Program-made: the position numbers and the translations under genes | Notes under the pieces: model-generated | The model's input: the letters and a program-made list of their open reading frames with translations, nothing else | Databases searched by the model: none | Told to the model about the DNA's origin: nothing | Source of the DNA: Closterium sp. Naga37s-1 | Lineage: Eukaryota > Streptophyta > Zygnematophyceae > Desmidiales > Closteriaceae | Reading direction: 5' to 3' | Assembly (NCBI GenBank): GCA_947471745.1 | Contig: CANJKZ010000783.1 | Span: forward strand, 136,501-200,500 | DNA length: 64,000 nt | Shown here: positions 11,242-19,631 of the stretch, piece by piece | Layout: the number at the start of each line of letters is the position of its first letter | Numbering within the stretch: the stretch's first letter is position 1

Positions 11242-12167
11242 GACAGCAGTAGACTAGCAGCGCGAACAGTAGGGTAAGGGCAGTGCACTGACAGAGGCGC
11301 TGCTCTTACCGGACAGGGCGGCTCGAGCGGCTTGGCGGGTCGGCAACTCGGCGGCTCGGGCGGCTCGGGCGGCTCGGCGGTACGGCGGCTCGGCAGCAAC
11401 TGCGACTCGGCGACTCGGCGGCTCGGGCGGCTCGGGCGGCTCGGCGGTACGGCGGCTCGGCAGAAACTGCAGCTCGGCGGCTCGGCGACCCGGCGGCTCG
11501 GGCGGCTCTGGTGGATCGGGCGGCTCGGCAGTAGCTCGGCGGCGCCGGCGGCTCGGTGGTGACGGCGGGGCCGCGTGGGGACGGCGGCGTGGATGGGCGG
11601 CGGGGCTGGGTGGAGCGGCGTCGGGGCCGGGTGGAGCGGCGTCGCGGCCGGGTGGAGCGGCGTCGGGGCCAGTAGAGGCGGCTCCGGGGCCGGGAAGCGC
11701 AGCTCCGGGGCCGGGAAGGGCAGCTCCGGGGCCGCAGGGGTAGGCGACGGGGCCAGCAGAGGCGGCGCCGAGGCAGGGAAGGGCGGCGCCGGGGCCGCAG
11801 GGGTAGGCGACGGGGCCGCGAGGACGGCTAGGAGGGGGGGGTCGCGAGGGCGGCTTGAAGAGGCCGCGAGGGCGGCTAGAAAGGGCCGCGAGGGCGGCGT
11901 GAAAGGGCCGCGAGGCGGCGCGACACGAAGGAGCCGCGAGGGCGGCGGATCGGGGCCGCGAGGGCGGCGCGACGCGGCCGCTAGGGCGGCGCGACGTGCA
12001 GGGGCCGCGAGGGCGACGCGACGGGGCCGCAGGCGCGACGCGACGGGGCCGCTAAGGCGGCGCGACAGGGTCGAGAGAGGGGAGCGCGACTCGGGCAGTG
12101 TAGAGCGCGCTCCGGGCAGGAAAAAAAAAGGTGGTGGGCCCTAGGAACAGTTCCCACAGGGGAACCT
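11242..12167 (-). repeat. Family-B 5' leader with GC-rich tandem arrays
   Basis: About 0.9 kb between the primer site and the gag ATG. Around 11.32-11.56 kb it is made of GGCGGCTC octamers; further out it is GC-rich imperfect repeats. No coding sequence is supported; long frames here are by-products of composition. The same layout precedes gag at 16513-17262 and 37886-38780. Confidence 0.75.
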
Positions 12168-12178
12168 GCTCGATACCA
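12168..12178 (-). promoter_or_regulatory. Family-B copy 1 primer binding site
   Basis: Sense TGGTATCGAGC directly follows the LTR end, a one-base variant of the initiator-Met type primer site. Confidence 0.8.
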
Positions 12179-12303
12179 TGAGAAACTGAACGAGAATGAA
12201 TTGACTAAGGGAAAGTTGGGTACAAATGTAAACCCTAGAAAACTGTACCCCATATGTGCTACCCCACTATAGCCTACAGTAGCTATGTCATATAAATCTG
12301 ACA
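12179..12303 (-). repeat. Family-B 5' LTR, 125 bp
   Basis: In sense it begins TGTCAGAT and ends TTCTCA. It shares the core GGCTATAGTGGGGTA and the CTAGGGTTT block with the LTRs at 16374, 30041 and 37749. Very short for an element with full coding capacity. Confidence 0.88.
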
Positions 12304-12429
12304 ATTCTAAATTCCTCGCGGCGGAACTGTCACAGGAACTCCAAGCCTCCTCCTGCATGTGCAATCTGTCTCGATTCCCTGAATTTGCTACTAGGTGTGC
12401 AATCCAACACGCTCACAACATGCTCGAAA

Positions 12430-12760
12430 TGACTCCTTAGGAAAAGTTTTAGTGGGGAAATCCGCGGGTTGCGCTTCGGTCCTTGCGTAGGTGAGTTGAC
12501 TTCACCCTTTTCAACCTCTTCAATGTGCTTGGTTTGCCCGTGAAGGACAGCATTGTGAGCATGGTTGTCAACAAAGATAGGAGTTGGGTTGGGTTGAGCA
12601 TGCCCAAGCTCCATTAGGAAATACCTTAGCCATATCACCTCCATGGCTCCTTGAGTGAGCACCACATACTCCGCTTCCGTTTAGCTTAGAGCGACGACGA
12701 GCTGCTTCTTGCTTTGCCAACTCAAGGCGGCCCCAAGCAAGGTGAAGACCTACCCAGGTT
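12430..12760 (-). pseudogene. Old Copia RNase H scrap
   Basis: In sense it carries a SWQSKKQ-like segment, then GAMEVIWLRYFLMELG and a DNHA...KHIE segment, which are the usual landmarks of the Copia RNase H C-terminus. No LTR or other domain is attached. It is degraded and belongs to none of the other families in the window. It is treated as a fossil of unknown age, older than its neighbours. Confidence 0.7.
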
Positions 12761-14857
12761 CAGCAACAACGGTTCGTTGAGCAAAATTCACAGCCTTCTG
12801 TTGAGCGACAAAGCGACAGCGGATGGAGGGATTGCCATGGAAGAGTAACAGAAGCGAGAATATGACTGGGACTCTGGGACGAAGAGCATACAATGGAAAG
12901 GGCCAGCATCAACGTTGCTGCCGCTAGTGCTGCTAGCGATATACTGCAAGAACTCGGCGCCATTGTGTCAGGTACTACGGTAGTAAGAGAACTTCGCTGG
13001 TTGCGAAACTCATCGCCAGTCGAGAAGGTGGTCGCTATCTCTTCCGGTGCTGACAGACTAGTATTGCTAATTTAGTTTTGCCATTTCAACTGAAAAGGCG
13101 GAAACTTTCCGAAAGGAGATGGTAAGAACCACTGGCAGACTGCGAAATGGGCATGCACCGGGCAGCACGTCTCACAAATTCACCTTCCCCTAGGTATGCA
13201 CCGAGTTACGGTCACTAATGAACTTACTGTGCTCTCATGCTCCTTCAATCAGAACCGTTGCAACGACTTCCGTGCAAAAGAAGACGCTTGACAGCCTGAG
13301 TTTGGAACCAGAGATTCCAAAGTTGTTAGCAGGATGATGCGACCTACGAGAAGACCTGCCAGGTGCCACACTCTCTTTGGGACGATTTTGTTGAAAGAAG
13401 ATGCCTTAGTGCGACGAACTCCCGTGCAACGGAGATGGATCGAGAACTCGCGGCATGAGGATCTCAAGCATCCGAGGCAGGAGCGAGAGAGGAGTTGGCG
13501 CAGAGCGGGTGACGCTCGCTTGGTCACCAATGTGGAGATGGCCAACCCTAGATGGGATATGCGTGATGCCATCGACGCGATGACATCGAGACAACACGTT
13601 TGAAATGGTAAACTTGATGGCAGGGCTCGGCGTTGGGAGTCCCTCACTGGGTTCGCCGCCCGTTTCGCCGCTGGGTTCGGCGCCGAAGAGATGCTCGCAT
13701 GCGGGGGAAGCTGAGGCGGGTTGCATCGCAAGGCGACGTTGGAGATACACACGGTGCGACGGACGCCGACGAATGGAGGCCCATTCCGTTGACGTTTATC
13801 TTAGCGGAATGGGGGTGCCTTGGACACTGATAGTCCAGAGGGGCAAGCGAAGTTTGTTCACTTCACCACACAGGGCCACAAGGGTGATGTCAATGCCCCT
13901 GCCGAGGTCTGGAGAAAGCGGAAGCACCTATTCTGGGGTTTCCGTCAGTGTACACTCAATGCCCAACTTATGGCGAAAGGCTTCGTAAATGTGTTTTCCT
14001 TTCACTTGTCCACCAGCTCAGCACAGATTGTAATGAGTACATACGTGACAGTGGAATCATCTGCGAAAGTGTTTCGCATGGAAGCCTCGATCCGCTTTCT
14101 GCGACGGTATGCTGTGCCGTGTCCGGCCGGGACGACGTAACAAAGTTGAGGTGGGCGGAGCAAGACCAATCAGAGCGCATTGCCACGCCACACTCGAACA
14201 AAAATATGGGAAGTGATCATATTGGGGCCCCAGAGCTCTAGAAAAGTTGCTGACTTGGGGCCTCGTGTGTCGCAAGGAGTCGAACCTGGGCCGGGCCTGT
14301 GCCCAACGAATTTTGAGCCTCATCCACGCGCTCCGTCAGACCTGACCACACAAGGTGACGATTTCTTCCTTGACGACATCGAAAAAATTGACTCGACATT
14401 TAAAAATTGACGATTTTTTTTTCTCGTGCATCATGCCTTCGAAGGGGCCTCAGCCCTAAACATCTTGCCGCACGGTGTTTAGGGTTGATGCTTCCCCCAA
14501 TATATGCCATCCAAATGGGGATTATATTTTGTACCATAGCGATGTTGTTTTTTCTGGGTTAAACGATTGTTTTTCTGGGTAATTTACGATGACGGGTCAC
14601 AATCGAATTCTATCAGCCCCAGGCCCCAGGCTCGGCCTAACCGCCTAGGTGTGCTGGTTGCTTTGGGGGTACGTATTAGGGGCGCGACTCACAAGGCCCC
14701 AAGTTGGCCACTTTACTGCTACTCCGGGGCCCCTTTCTGATCTTTTCCCTAAAAATATCGCCTTGCCACTCTCGCCGAGCAACTGACACAAATCACAGAA
14801 ATGAAAAATGACGTCGCACGAAGTCTCTATGCACCTTTCGCTGACCTTACTTCGTAG
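12761..14857. other. Unassigned, probably host DNA
   Basis: Mixed composition without LTRs, tandem arrays or recognisable protein domains. Open frames of up to about 170 codons (for example minus 13752-13249) have no recognisable motif and overlap each other on both strands. An AT-rich, T-tract stretch at about 14.40-14.60 kb looks intergenic or intronic. Confidence 0.5.
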
Positions 14858-15129
14858 CTTCCGACGACACCGACAGCCTCGACGATGACGACCAGGCGAC
14901 AGCTGTGGACTCAAACAAGACAGAACGAATTGCATATTGGCAGCAATGTCGGGCTGCGATTTGCCCAACCACGACGACTGGCCTCGCATTGCCAAACTGG
15001 GAATATGGAACTCGCGAGCTTGAGCCAGAAGCAACCAGAAGGATCGCGATTCGGCTAGAGTCGGAGCGTCTCGTTTTGGAAAAGCAGAGAAATTTTGCCG
15101 TCACGCTCACGCGTGTCTTCAAGATGTAA
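14858..15129 (+). CDS. Candidate host exon, acidic then charged segment (no known domain)
   Basis: An open frame with no ATG starts right after a pyrimidine-rich tract ending TTCGTAG, which looks like a splice acceptor. It begins with an acidic stretch (SDDTDSLDDDD) and continues through KTERIAYWQQ, PNWEYGTREL and an Arg/Glu-rich helix-like end (RLESERLVLEKQRN) to a TAA stop. Codon choice is more like coding than its surroundings. I recognise no family. If it is real it would be the last exon of a plus-strand gene whose upstream exons I could not locate. It could also be a chance frame. Confidence 0.3.
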
Positions 15130-15366
15130 GGCCATTCTATAAAAATGCAGCAGTCAAGCCATGTTAGGTACTAAACACAGAATCCGGAAACTCGAAGTCC
15201 TTCTGCATCCGGTTGTTTCATAGCACTCGCTGCTCGGACTCCTAGTACTAACTCGTCTACGGCATCTTGTTAATCATTAATATCTTCAAGTATTGGTCGC
15301 CGTAGTCGCTATTAGCACCCACTCTTCCTTCGAACTTTTAAGTGCCTTATCGTACGATAAGCCCTA

Positions 15367-15945
15367 ATGGCCCACTTCTCTCTTCAAGCACCAACAGATC
15401 ACAACAGCGTGCGAGACACTTGCAAGTCGCATACCGTAAGGTCCCAGAGGAAGCAGCAACATCAGCCCGACGCCTCGTCGCAGCCTGAAAAGCAGCTGCG
15501 ATGGGTCGGCCAAGCCCAGGATCGCTGCTCGTCACCAACGTCGCCATTGTCGCCGTCGTCGCATGGTCAAATCCTTCCATTCCAGGCAACCCACCTCGAA
15601 TCGTTCTTCTCGTTAGACTCACACGTCTTAGGATCTGGTCAGTTTGGGACCGTGCGACGCTGCACCGAGCGGCTCACATGCGCGCGTTTCGCGTGCAAGA
15701 CGATCTCCAAGGACAGGCTTAGAAGCGAGGCACACTGGGAGGAGGTGCGGCGAGAAGTTGCGCTGATGCAGCGGGTTTGCGGAAGCAGAGCTGGGGAGGC
15801 GGGAGAGGCGCAGGGGGTGGCGCATCCCGGGGTGGTGCATTTGCTTGGAGTTTTCGAGGACGAGCATTCAGTGCATTTAGTTATGGATCCTCAACAAAAT
15901 TCAAACTGCCAAAACATTGTTCATAGAATGCTTCGGCAATGTTAA
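15367..15945 (+). CDS. Protein kinase N-lobe fragment, CDPK/CRK-like (partial host gene)
   Basis: After a Ser/Gln-rich N-terminus of about 78 residues the frame enters a kinase N-lobe. The Gly-rich loop is LGSGQFGTVRRC near residues 86-97, the ATP-binding Lys is in FACKTISKD, and the alpha-C Glu is in RREVALMQRV. The hinge approach is VHLLGVFEDEHSVHLVMD. This spacing and wording are typical of plant calcium-dependent and CDPK-related kinases. Similarity stops at about 15885. No HRD, DFG or EF-hand sequence follows before the retroelement at 16374, nor on the far side of it. Either an intron begins near the end of the match or this is a severed gene piece. A short Arg/Gly/Glu insert (SRAGEAGEAQG) interrupts the N-lobe. 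The start codon is the first in-frame ATG and is not certain. Confidence 0.6.
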   Translation: MAHFSLQAPTDHNSVRDTCKSHTVRSQRKQQHQPDASSQPEKQLRWVGQAQDRCSSPTSPLSPSSHGQILPFQATHLESFFSLDSHVLGSGQFGTVRRCTERLTCARFACKTISKDRLRSEAHWEEVRREVALMQRVCGSRAGEAGEAQGVAHPGVVHLLGVFEDEHSVHLVMDPQQNSNCQNIVHRMLRQC

Positions 15946-16373
15946 AAGTACTTTCAGGGTAACAATGTTGTTGGTTTATCTAGAGGAATGCTCAACGGTC
16001 GAGATTTCTTCAAAGAATCATTGGAAGGTGTGCATGAGCAATGTTCAATCAGGTTCGGCAAGCAATGCGAGAGCATACGACAAGCATTGCTCATCCTCAC
16101 TAGAGCAACCGGAATAAATCATTTAGGAGCCCTTTATAACGGATTAAAGAACCACAGTACACTCAGACAATCCTAAACTACAGAAAAAACGTAAAGAAAA
16201 TGAAAATGGGTGGGATATAATGAAACCTTAAAATCGTGACACACTAATTGTTATTTGCTGAGGAATGTAACTACACGTAGATCTTATATTTCAAGTCCTA
16301 CCATACATCACTAACAAACATATTTACAATACCTGGTCAGCCTTACCAATTACAGATCCCAACATCCTACAAC
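15946..16373. other. AT-richer unassigned stretch up to the retroelement target site
   Basis: No continuation of the kinase is visible and no other domain is recognised. It ends in ACAAC, the left copy of the target duplication of the element at 16374. It could be an intron or 3' flank of the kinase gene. Confidence 0.5.
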
Positions 16374-16499
16374 TGTCAAACTCATATGCTATAGTCTGTG
16401 TAGGCTGTAGTGGGGTAGACAATATGGGGTACAAAATTTCTAGGTTTTCCTACTTGTACCCACCTCTTTCCTAGTTCATCCATTCCTCATTTCTTCACA
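16374..16499 (+). repeat. Family-B copy 2 5' LTR, 126 bp
   Basis: Begins TGTCAAACTC and ends TTCTTCACA. It differs from the 3' LTR at two positions. The primer site follows directly. Confidence 0.93.
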
Positions 16500-16510
16500 T
16501 GGTATAGAGC
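16500..16510 (+). promoter_or_regulatory. Family-B copy 2 primer binding site
   Basis: TGGTATAGAGC abuts the LTR end. The same 11-mer follows the LTR at 37874. Confidence 0.85.
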
Positions 16511-17262
16511 AGGTTCCCTAGTGGGAACTTTTCCTAGGGCCCACCACTGAAAATCGAGCTTTTTTTTCCTGCCCTGAGATCGAGTCGCCCCTGACCGAGG
16601 CGCGCCCTGTGTGCCGCCCTCCCCTTAGCGACCCGTCGCGCCGCCCTTAGCGGCTCCCCTCTCTCACGGCCCCTGAGCGGCCCGTCGCGCCGCCCTTAGC
16701 GGCCCCTTGCGGCCCCACCTACACACCCGACGCCGCCCTTAACGGCCGCGTCGCCGCCCGTCGCGGCCCTGCAGCCGCTCCTCGCGGCCTCGTCGCCGCC
16801 CTCTCGCGGCCGCGTCGCCGCCCTCTCGCGGCCCCAGTGCTGCCCTCTTGCGGCCTCGTCGCCGCCCTTATCGGCCCCATCGCCGCCCTTTCGCGGCCCC
16901 GTCGCCGCCCTCTTGCGGCCTCGTCGCCGCCCTTTGCGGCCCCGTCGCCGCCTCTTTCGGCCCCTCCCCGGCCCCTTCACCGCCGAGCCGCCGAGCCGCC
17001 GAGCCGCCGAACCGCCGAGCCGCTGAGCCGCCGAACCGCCAAGCCGCCGAGCCGCCGAGCCGCCGAACCGCCGAGCCGCTGAGCCGCCGAGCCGCCGAGC
17101 CGCCGAGCCGCCGAGGCCGCCGTCGAGCCGCCACTATCGAGCCGCTGCCGCTGAGCCGTCGCCGAGCCGCCGCCACAGTAGTTGCAGCCCTGTTCCTACC
17201 GGTGCGCCCCAGCCCTACCCACCCGGACTGGTGAGAGCACTCTCTGCTAGACCGCTGCTGTC
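16511..17262 (+). repeat. Family-B leader: 21-bp and 8-bp GC-rich tandem arrays
   Basis: About 16.62-16.96 kb consists of degenerate 21-bp units around GCGGCCCCGTCGCCGCCC. About 16.98-17.13 kb is an array of the octamer GAGCCGCC. Both keep their order in the copy at 37886. The octamer array is multiple-of-three neutral, which creates long Pro/Ser/Arg frames that are not genes. Confidence 0.85.
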
Positions 17263-19284
17263 ATGGCTACCCCCAGTGTCCTTACCTTTGATGCTGAGGG
17301 TCGTGCTGTTGACTTCGAGGTCTGGGTCGATGACCTACAGCTCTTCCTACAGTGCGATAGGGCAGACGGACTCTCCCTGTTCGATCTCACCTCTGGTGCC
17401 TCTCCTGCCCCGCCTGCTGGTGCTGACAGCACTGTTCGCTCACAGTGGGCCACACGCGATGCTGCCGCCCGTCTTGCTGTGCGTCGCCACTTACCGACCG
17501 CTGAGCGTGCGCACTTTAGTCAGTACAAGAGTGCTAAGACCTTGTACGACGCTGTAGTTGCACGCTACTCTTCCCCTGCCACTGGGGGTGCTCCTGTCTT
17601 TCCCCTGGAGGTCGTAGAGGACAGGCAGTTCGAGCTTGGTTTTCTTGCGGCCGCTGTTCCTCATCTCTGCGCCATGCTGCTTGCCCCTGAGGGGGATCCA
17701 GACGCCCTTGACATCCCGATCCCTCGCACTCACGCCGAGGCGGTCTCGGGACCCTGGGCTTCGTACTGGATAGCAGCTGAGGAGGCAGAGATGGCATCTT
17801 ATAGGTCCACAGGCACTTACGTCGACGCAGTCCCACCACTTGGGACGAATGTCGTCAGTGGCCGATGGCTCTACAAGGTGAAGCGGCCGCCTGGATCACC
17901 ACCTGTGTTCAAGGCACGCTATGTTGCGAGAGGCTTCAGTCAGCGAGAGGGGGTGGACTTCTTCCAGACCTTCGCTCCCACCCCGAAGATGAGTACTCTT
18001 CGGGTGTTGCTGCATATTGCAGCCCAGCGCGACTACGAGTTGCACTCCTTGGACTTTTCCACCGCGTTCCTTCAGGGGAGCCTGCACGAGCAGATCTGGC
18101 TGCGTCGCCCGCCTGGCTTCACTGGCTCTTTCCCACCTGGGACCCAGTGGCAGCTGCGTCGACCAGTCTACGGCCTGCGTCAGGCCCCACGTGAGTGGCA
18201 CGACACACTTCGCTCGACCCTTGCAGCTCTTGACTTCTTTCCGTCGTCTGCTGACCCGTCACTGTTCGTTCGCCGTGGCTTGACCCCGTTCTTTGTCCTG
18301 GTCTACGTCGACGACCTAGTGTTCGCCACTCCCGACCGACGCGCGCTGGCCTCCGTGAAGGAGGAACTGCAGAGGAGACACACTTGCACTGACCTTGGTG
18401 AGCTGCAGCACTACCTTGGCCTGCAGATCACCAGGGACAGGGCAGCTCGCACCATTACGCTGACTCAGTCGCATATGGTCGAGCAGATCCTCACGCGGTT
18501 TCGCTTCCCGTTCTCCAAGGTACAGCTCACCCCTCTTGGTGTGGATCATGGGCTCACGGCTCCACCTTCGGACGAGTCATTTGAGTCCAGTGGTCCATAT
18601 CCTGAGCTGGTGGGTTGTCTCATGTACCTGATGACCTGTACTCGCCCAGACCTAGCTTACCCTCTTAGCGTCCTTGCGCGCTTTGTTGCGCCTGGGAGAC
18701 ACCGACCTTCCCACTGGTACGCTGCTAAGAGGGTGGCGAAGTATGTGGCGAGTACATCAGGCATGGGACTTGTCCTTGGAGGGAAGCAGCCAGTTACACT
18801 CACAGGTTACTCGGACTCGTCGTGGGCCGACGACGCGGAGACGCGTCGGTCTACACAGGGGTACTCCTTTAGCCTCGGGGCAGGTGCTGTTTCGTGGCGG
18901 TCGACTCGGGCGTCGTCTGTCGCCGGTTCCAGCTGTGAGGCAGAGGTGTACGCTGCGGCCATGGCCACTCAGGAGCTTCGCTGGCTGTCTTTCCTTCTCA
19001 CCGACCTTGGTGAGCGGCCTCGCTCTCCCCCAGTCTTGTTCGCCGACAACAGGTCTGCTGTCCTGTTGTGTGAGGAGCCCCGACTGGTTGGGAAGGCGAA
19101 GCACATCCAGCTTCGTTACTTCCTTCTGCGTGAGTTGCAGCAGCGTGGACAGGCACTCGTTCGACGTGTGGTCTCTGAGGCAAACACGGCAGATATCTTC
19201 ACCAAGGCGTTGCCGCCTTGTGACCACCAGCGTTTCTGCACCCAGCTTGGCCTTGTGCCTGCCCGTCCTCACTTGCTTGCTTAG
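17263..19284 (+). CDS. Chimeric gag-RT-RNase H open frame, 673 codons
   Basis: Residues 1 to about 107 are the family-B gag N-terminus (MATPSVLTFDAEGR, with WVDDLQLFLQ). From about residue 108 the frame passes straight into RT. Landmarks are KARYVARGFSQ, LDFSTAFLQG, VYVDDLVF near 346, YSDSSW near 514 and ADNRSAV near 594, ending in the ADIFTKALPP RNase H terminus. The segment before RT (DRQFELGFLAAA, PEGDPDALDIP) resembles family C around 35.34-35.45 kb. The frame contains no protease or integrase. It is open as it stands, so a fusion product could be made from the 5' LTR transcript. Whether it has any role, such as a donor of RT in trans, is unknown. It is a feature of a retroelement, not a host gene. 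Confidence 0.75.
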   Translation: MATPSVLTFDAEGRAVDFEVWVDDLQLFLQCDRADGLSLFDLTSGASPAPPAGADSTVRSQWATRDAAARLAVRRHLPTAERAHFSQYKSAKTLYDAVVARYSSPATGGAPVFPLEVVEDRQFELGFLAAAVPHLCAMLLAPEGDPDALDIPIPRTHAEAVSGPWASYWIAAEEAEMASYRSTGTYVDAVPPLGTNVVSGRWLYKVKRPPGSPPVFKARYVARGFSQREGVDFFQTFAPTPKMSTLRVLLHIAAQRDYELHSLDFSTAFLQGSLHEQIWLRRPPGFTGSFPPGTQWQLRRPVYGLRQAPREWHDTLRSTLAALDFFPSSADPSLFVRRGLTPFFVLVYVDDLVFATPDRRALASVKEELQRRHTCTDLGELQHYLGLQITRDRAARTITLTQSHMVEQILTRFRFPFSKVQLTPLGVDHGLTAPPSDESFESSGPYPELVGCLMYLMTCTRPDLAYPLSVLARFVAPGRHRPSHWYAAKRVAKYVASTSGMGLVLGGKQPVTLTGYSDSSWADDAETRRSTQGYSFSLGAGAVSWRSTRASSVAGSSCEAEVYAAAMATQELRWLSFLLTDLGERPRSPPVLFADNRSAVLLCEEPRLVGKAKHIQLRYFLLRELQQRGQALVRRVVSEANTADIFTKALPPCDHQRFCTQLGLVPARPHLLA

Positions 19285-19500
19285 AGATGCCTTGTTCTGC
19301 ATGTCTTGTACTCTTGCATCTCTTTATATTTGCTATATACCTGCATGTGGACTGGCCTTGTGGCCCCTTGCTTGCTCTCGGAGTGTGTGGTGACTTTGAG
19401 CTCCACCCTGAGATTTGTCTTGTTCTTGTAGACTGGTCTTGTGACCGTTGCTTGCTCTTGTTGTTTCTACAGGACTTCCGTCACCTAGACTATGGGGGTG

Positions 19501-19631
19501 TGTCAACATATATTTTATATGTGTTGTTTATGTTAGTCTAGGTGTTACGTTTCTACTTACTTGCATGATTAGGGTTTGCTATATCTAGGGTTGTACTTCA
19601 CATTTTCTATCAATTCATTCTTATCGTAACA
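19501..19631 (+). repeat. Internal diverged LTR, second subfamily, 131 bp
   Basis: Preceded by the family's usual tract CTATGGGGGTG and beginning TGTCAACATA, ending CGTAACA. It shares TGTTAGTCTAGGTGT and TAGGGTT with the minus-strand LTR at 27359-27490, but not the GTAGTGGGG core of family B. The family-B gag sequence CCGAGTCGGTC follows without a gap, so this LTR marks the right edge of the foreign block. Confidence 0.8.

Larger units (their letters stand above)
6375..12303 (-). mobile_element. Family-B Copia, copy 1 (broken; 5' part, split by Copia-A)
   Basis: Reads leftwards from a 125-bp 5' LTR through a GC-rich leader, gag, protease, integrase and the start of RT, where Copia-A is inserted. 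The remainder lies beyond the window. The right flank is ATTCT; its partner duplication cannot be seen. The coding part has roughly five breaks, so this is a fossil. Same family as the copies at 16374, 27491 and 37749. Confidence 0.88.

Noticed and set aside
13249-13752. 168-codon minus-strand frame in host DNA
   Set aside because: No recognisable motif, and competing open frames of similar length on the plus strand; composition alone can explain it.
15988-16176. Continuation of the kinase after 15945
   Set aside because: No HRD, DFG or EF-hand residues appear in any frame up to the retroelement.
16837-17234. Pro/Ser/Arg-rich open frames that look like a repetitive cell-wall protein
   Set aside because: They are read-outs of 8-bp and 21-bp leader repeats in several frames and lie between a primer site and gag.
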